Assembly: GCA_031178585.1 (NCBI GenBank)
Contig: JAPSIT010000087.1
Location: 1-5,279 of the forward strand
Direction of reading: 5' to 3'
Source: Arthrobacter sp.
GTDB taxonomy: Bacteria > Actinomycetota > Actinomycetes > Actinomycetales > Micrococcaceae
Length of the DNA stretch: 5,279 nt
Below, one piece after another: positions 4,595 to 5,279 of the stretch (positions are counted from its first letter, which is position 1; every line of letters starts with the position of its first letter). Under the pieces are notes generated by a model. It saw only the letters and a program-made list of their open reading frames with translations. It had not been told where the DNA came from and ran no database searches. The position numbers and the translations under genes are program-made.

Positions 4595-5279
4595 ATGAAT
4601 AGCCCGATCATGATCGCTTGTGCCCACGGGACCTCGAACGCCCAGGGAGCTGCCGAGGTTAACGCCCTCCGCGACGCCATCGCGGCGCTCCGCCCCGGGC
4701 TCGATGTTCGGGAAGCGTATGTGGACGTCCAGCAGCCCGATCTGGTGGATGTTATGGCGGGCCTTCCGGGCGATCCCGACGGCGGATCGGCCGGCACTTC
4801 CGCTGTGGTGGTGCCGCTCCTGCTCAGCGTGGGGTACCACGTCAGGGTGGACATCGCGCGGGCCGTGAAGAGCCGCCCCGGGACCGTAGCCGCGGCGCCG
4901 CTGGGCCCGGACCCCCGGCTGGCTGCGCTGCTCGACCAGCGGCTGCGCGAAGCAGGCGTCACCGACAACGACTCGATCGTCCTCGCCGCGGCGGGCTCCT
5001 CCAACCCCAACGCCGCGGTCAGTGTCGAGGAGCTGACAGAGCAGCTGCGGGCCCTGCGTTCCAACCGGATCGCTCCGGCATACGGTGCCTCCGCTAAGCC
5101 CTCGGTGCCAGAGGCCGTTGCCATGCTCCGCGAGGAAGCCGCCGGCGGTGCAGGGGCAGGGGAGTCCGCGGGCGGGGTGGACATGGGCGGCCGCGTTGTC
5201 ATTGCGTCCTACCTCCTCGCACCCGGGTACTTCCACGACCAGCTCGCCAAGGCGGGCGCGGACCTGGTCACCGCGCCGC
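4595..5279 (+). CDS. Sirohydrochlorin chelatase, CbiX/SirB family (3' end missing)
   Basis: The frame is open from ATG 4595 to the right edge (228 complete codons) with no stop, so the C terminus lies outside. It would insert a metal, most likely Fe2+ for siroheme, into sirohydrochlorin in the cytoplasm. The start MNSPIMIACAHGTSN carries the class II chelatase AHG motif (His11), and VVVPLLLSVGYHVRVDI carries the second catalytic histidine (His82). A second, related half begins near residue 127 (SIVLAAAGSSNPNA) and reaches YLLAPGYFHDQL (His214), giving the long two-repeat form. In the second half the AHG histidine is Ala, consistent with one active site built in the N-terminal half. A Gly/Ala-rich insert lies at about 183-199. 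There is no Shine-Dalgarno before ATG 4595, and the -10-like box spacing suggests a leaderless mRNA; Met6 (4610) is an alternative start. Nitrite or sulfite reductase genes would be expected downstream but are not visible. A cobaltochelatase role is less likely but not excluded. Confidence 0.9.
   Translation, partial: MNSPIMIACAHGTSNAQGAAEVNALRDAIAALRPGLDVREAYVDVQQPDLVDVMAGLPGDPDGGSAGTSAVVVPLLLSVGYHVRVDIARAVKSRPGTVAAAPLGPDPRLAALLDQRLREAGVTDNDSIVLAAAGSSNPNAAVSVEELTEQLRALRSNRIAPAYGASAKPSVPEAVAMLREEAAGGAGAGESAGGVDMGGRVVIASYLLAPGYFHDQLAKAGADLVTAP
4605..4616. repeat. Perfect 12-bp palindrome at the start of the chelatase gene
   Basis: CGATCATGATCG is its own reverse complement and covers codons 4-8 of the chelatase, about 10-21 nt downstream of the proposed leaderless start. 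It could be an operator for a dimeric regulator, but about one such palindrome is expected by chance in a window of this size, so function is unproven. Confidence 0.3.

Noticed and set aside
4531..5202. Long minus-strand open frame opposite the chelatase
   Set aside because: It is antisense to a well-supported CbiX-type gene and Ser/Arg/Thr/Pro-rich, the usual product of a shadow frame in GC-rich DNA.

Overview
The window is high-GC chromosomal DNA with dense GC-rich coding and strong G/C preference at third codon positions. It most resembles an actinobacterium of the Arthrobacter/Pseudarthrobacter type (Micrococcaceae). That assignment is inferred from protein style and the menaquinone gene pairing, not from a search.

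Layout. (1) Positions 1-1968 (+): the 3' part of a geranylgeranyl-reductase-family flavoprotein (MenJ-like), followed after 9 nt by a complete long-chain polyprenyl diphosphate synthase. Together they would build the menaquinone side chain and saturate one of its isoprene units. A strong GC-rich hairpin at 1991-2043 closes this unit. (2) Positions 2044-2349: a non-coding gap with an AT-rich island. Two overlapping inverted repeats there coincide with a possible -35/-10 pair. (3) Positions 2350-3189 (+): a solitary gene joining an AbiEi-antitoxin-like N-terminal winged helix to a C-terminal DUF559 (Vsr-like, PD-(D/E)XK-related) domain. Its codon use is less GC-biased than its neighbours', which suggests an accessory gene. 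(4) Positions 3190-3422: a convergent gap with two interlocking inverted repeats. (5) Positions 4534-3423 (-): a two-gene unit of a TRIC/UPF0126 membrane protein followed, 14 nt later, by a very acidic SMI1/KNR4 (SUKH)-like protein. (6) Position 4595 to the right edge (+): a divergently transcribed sirohydrochlorin chelatase (CbiX/SirB family), cut by the window end. It would supply siroheme for nitrite or sulfite reductase. The 60-nt divergent gap has an arrangement consistent with a leaderless chelatase mRNA and a shared, bidirectional -10 element.

Overall this is mostly ordinary core metabolism with a small accessory insert. I see no rRNA, tRNA, CRISPR array, transposase or clear mobile-element end. 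The parts most worth a second look are the dyad-rich promoter region before the AbiEi/DUF559 gene, the interlocked repeats at 3320-3378, the orphan SUKH-like protein coupled to a TRIC-type channel, and the compact divergent promoter at 4582-4588. None of these establishes a new system by itself.
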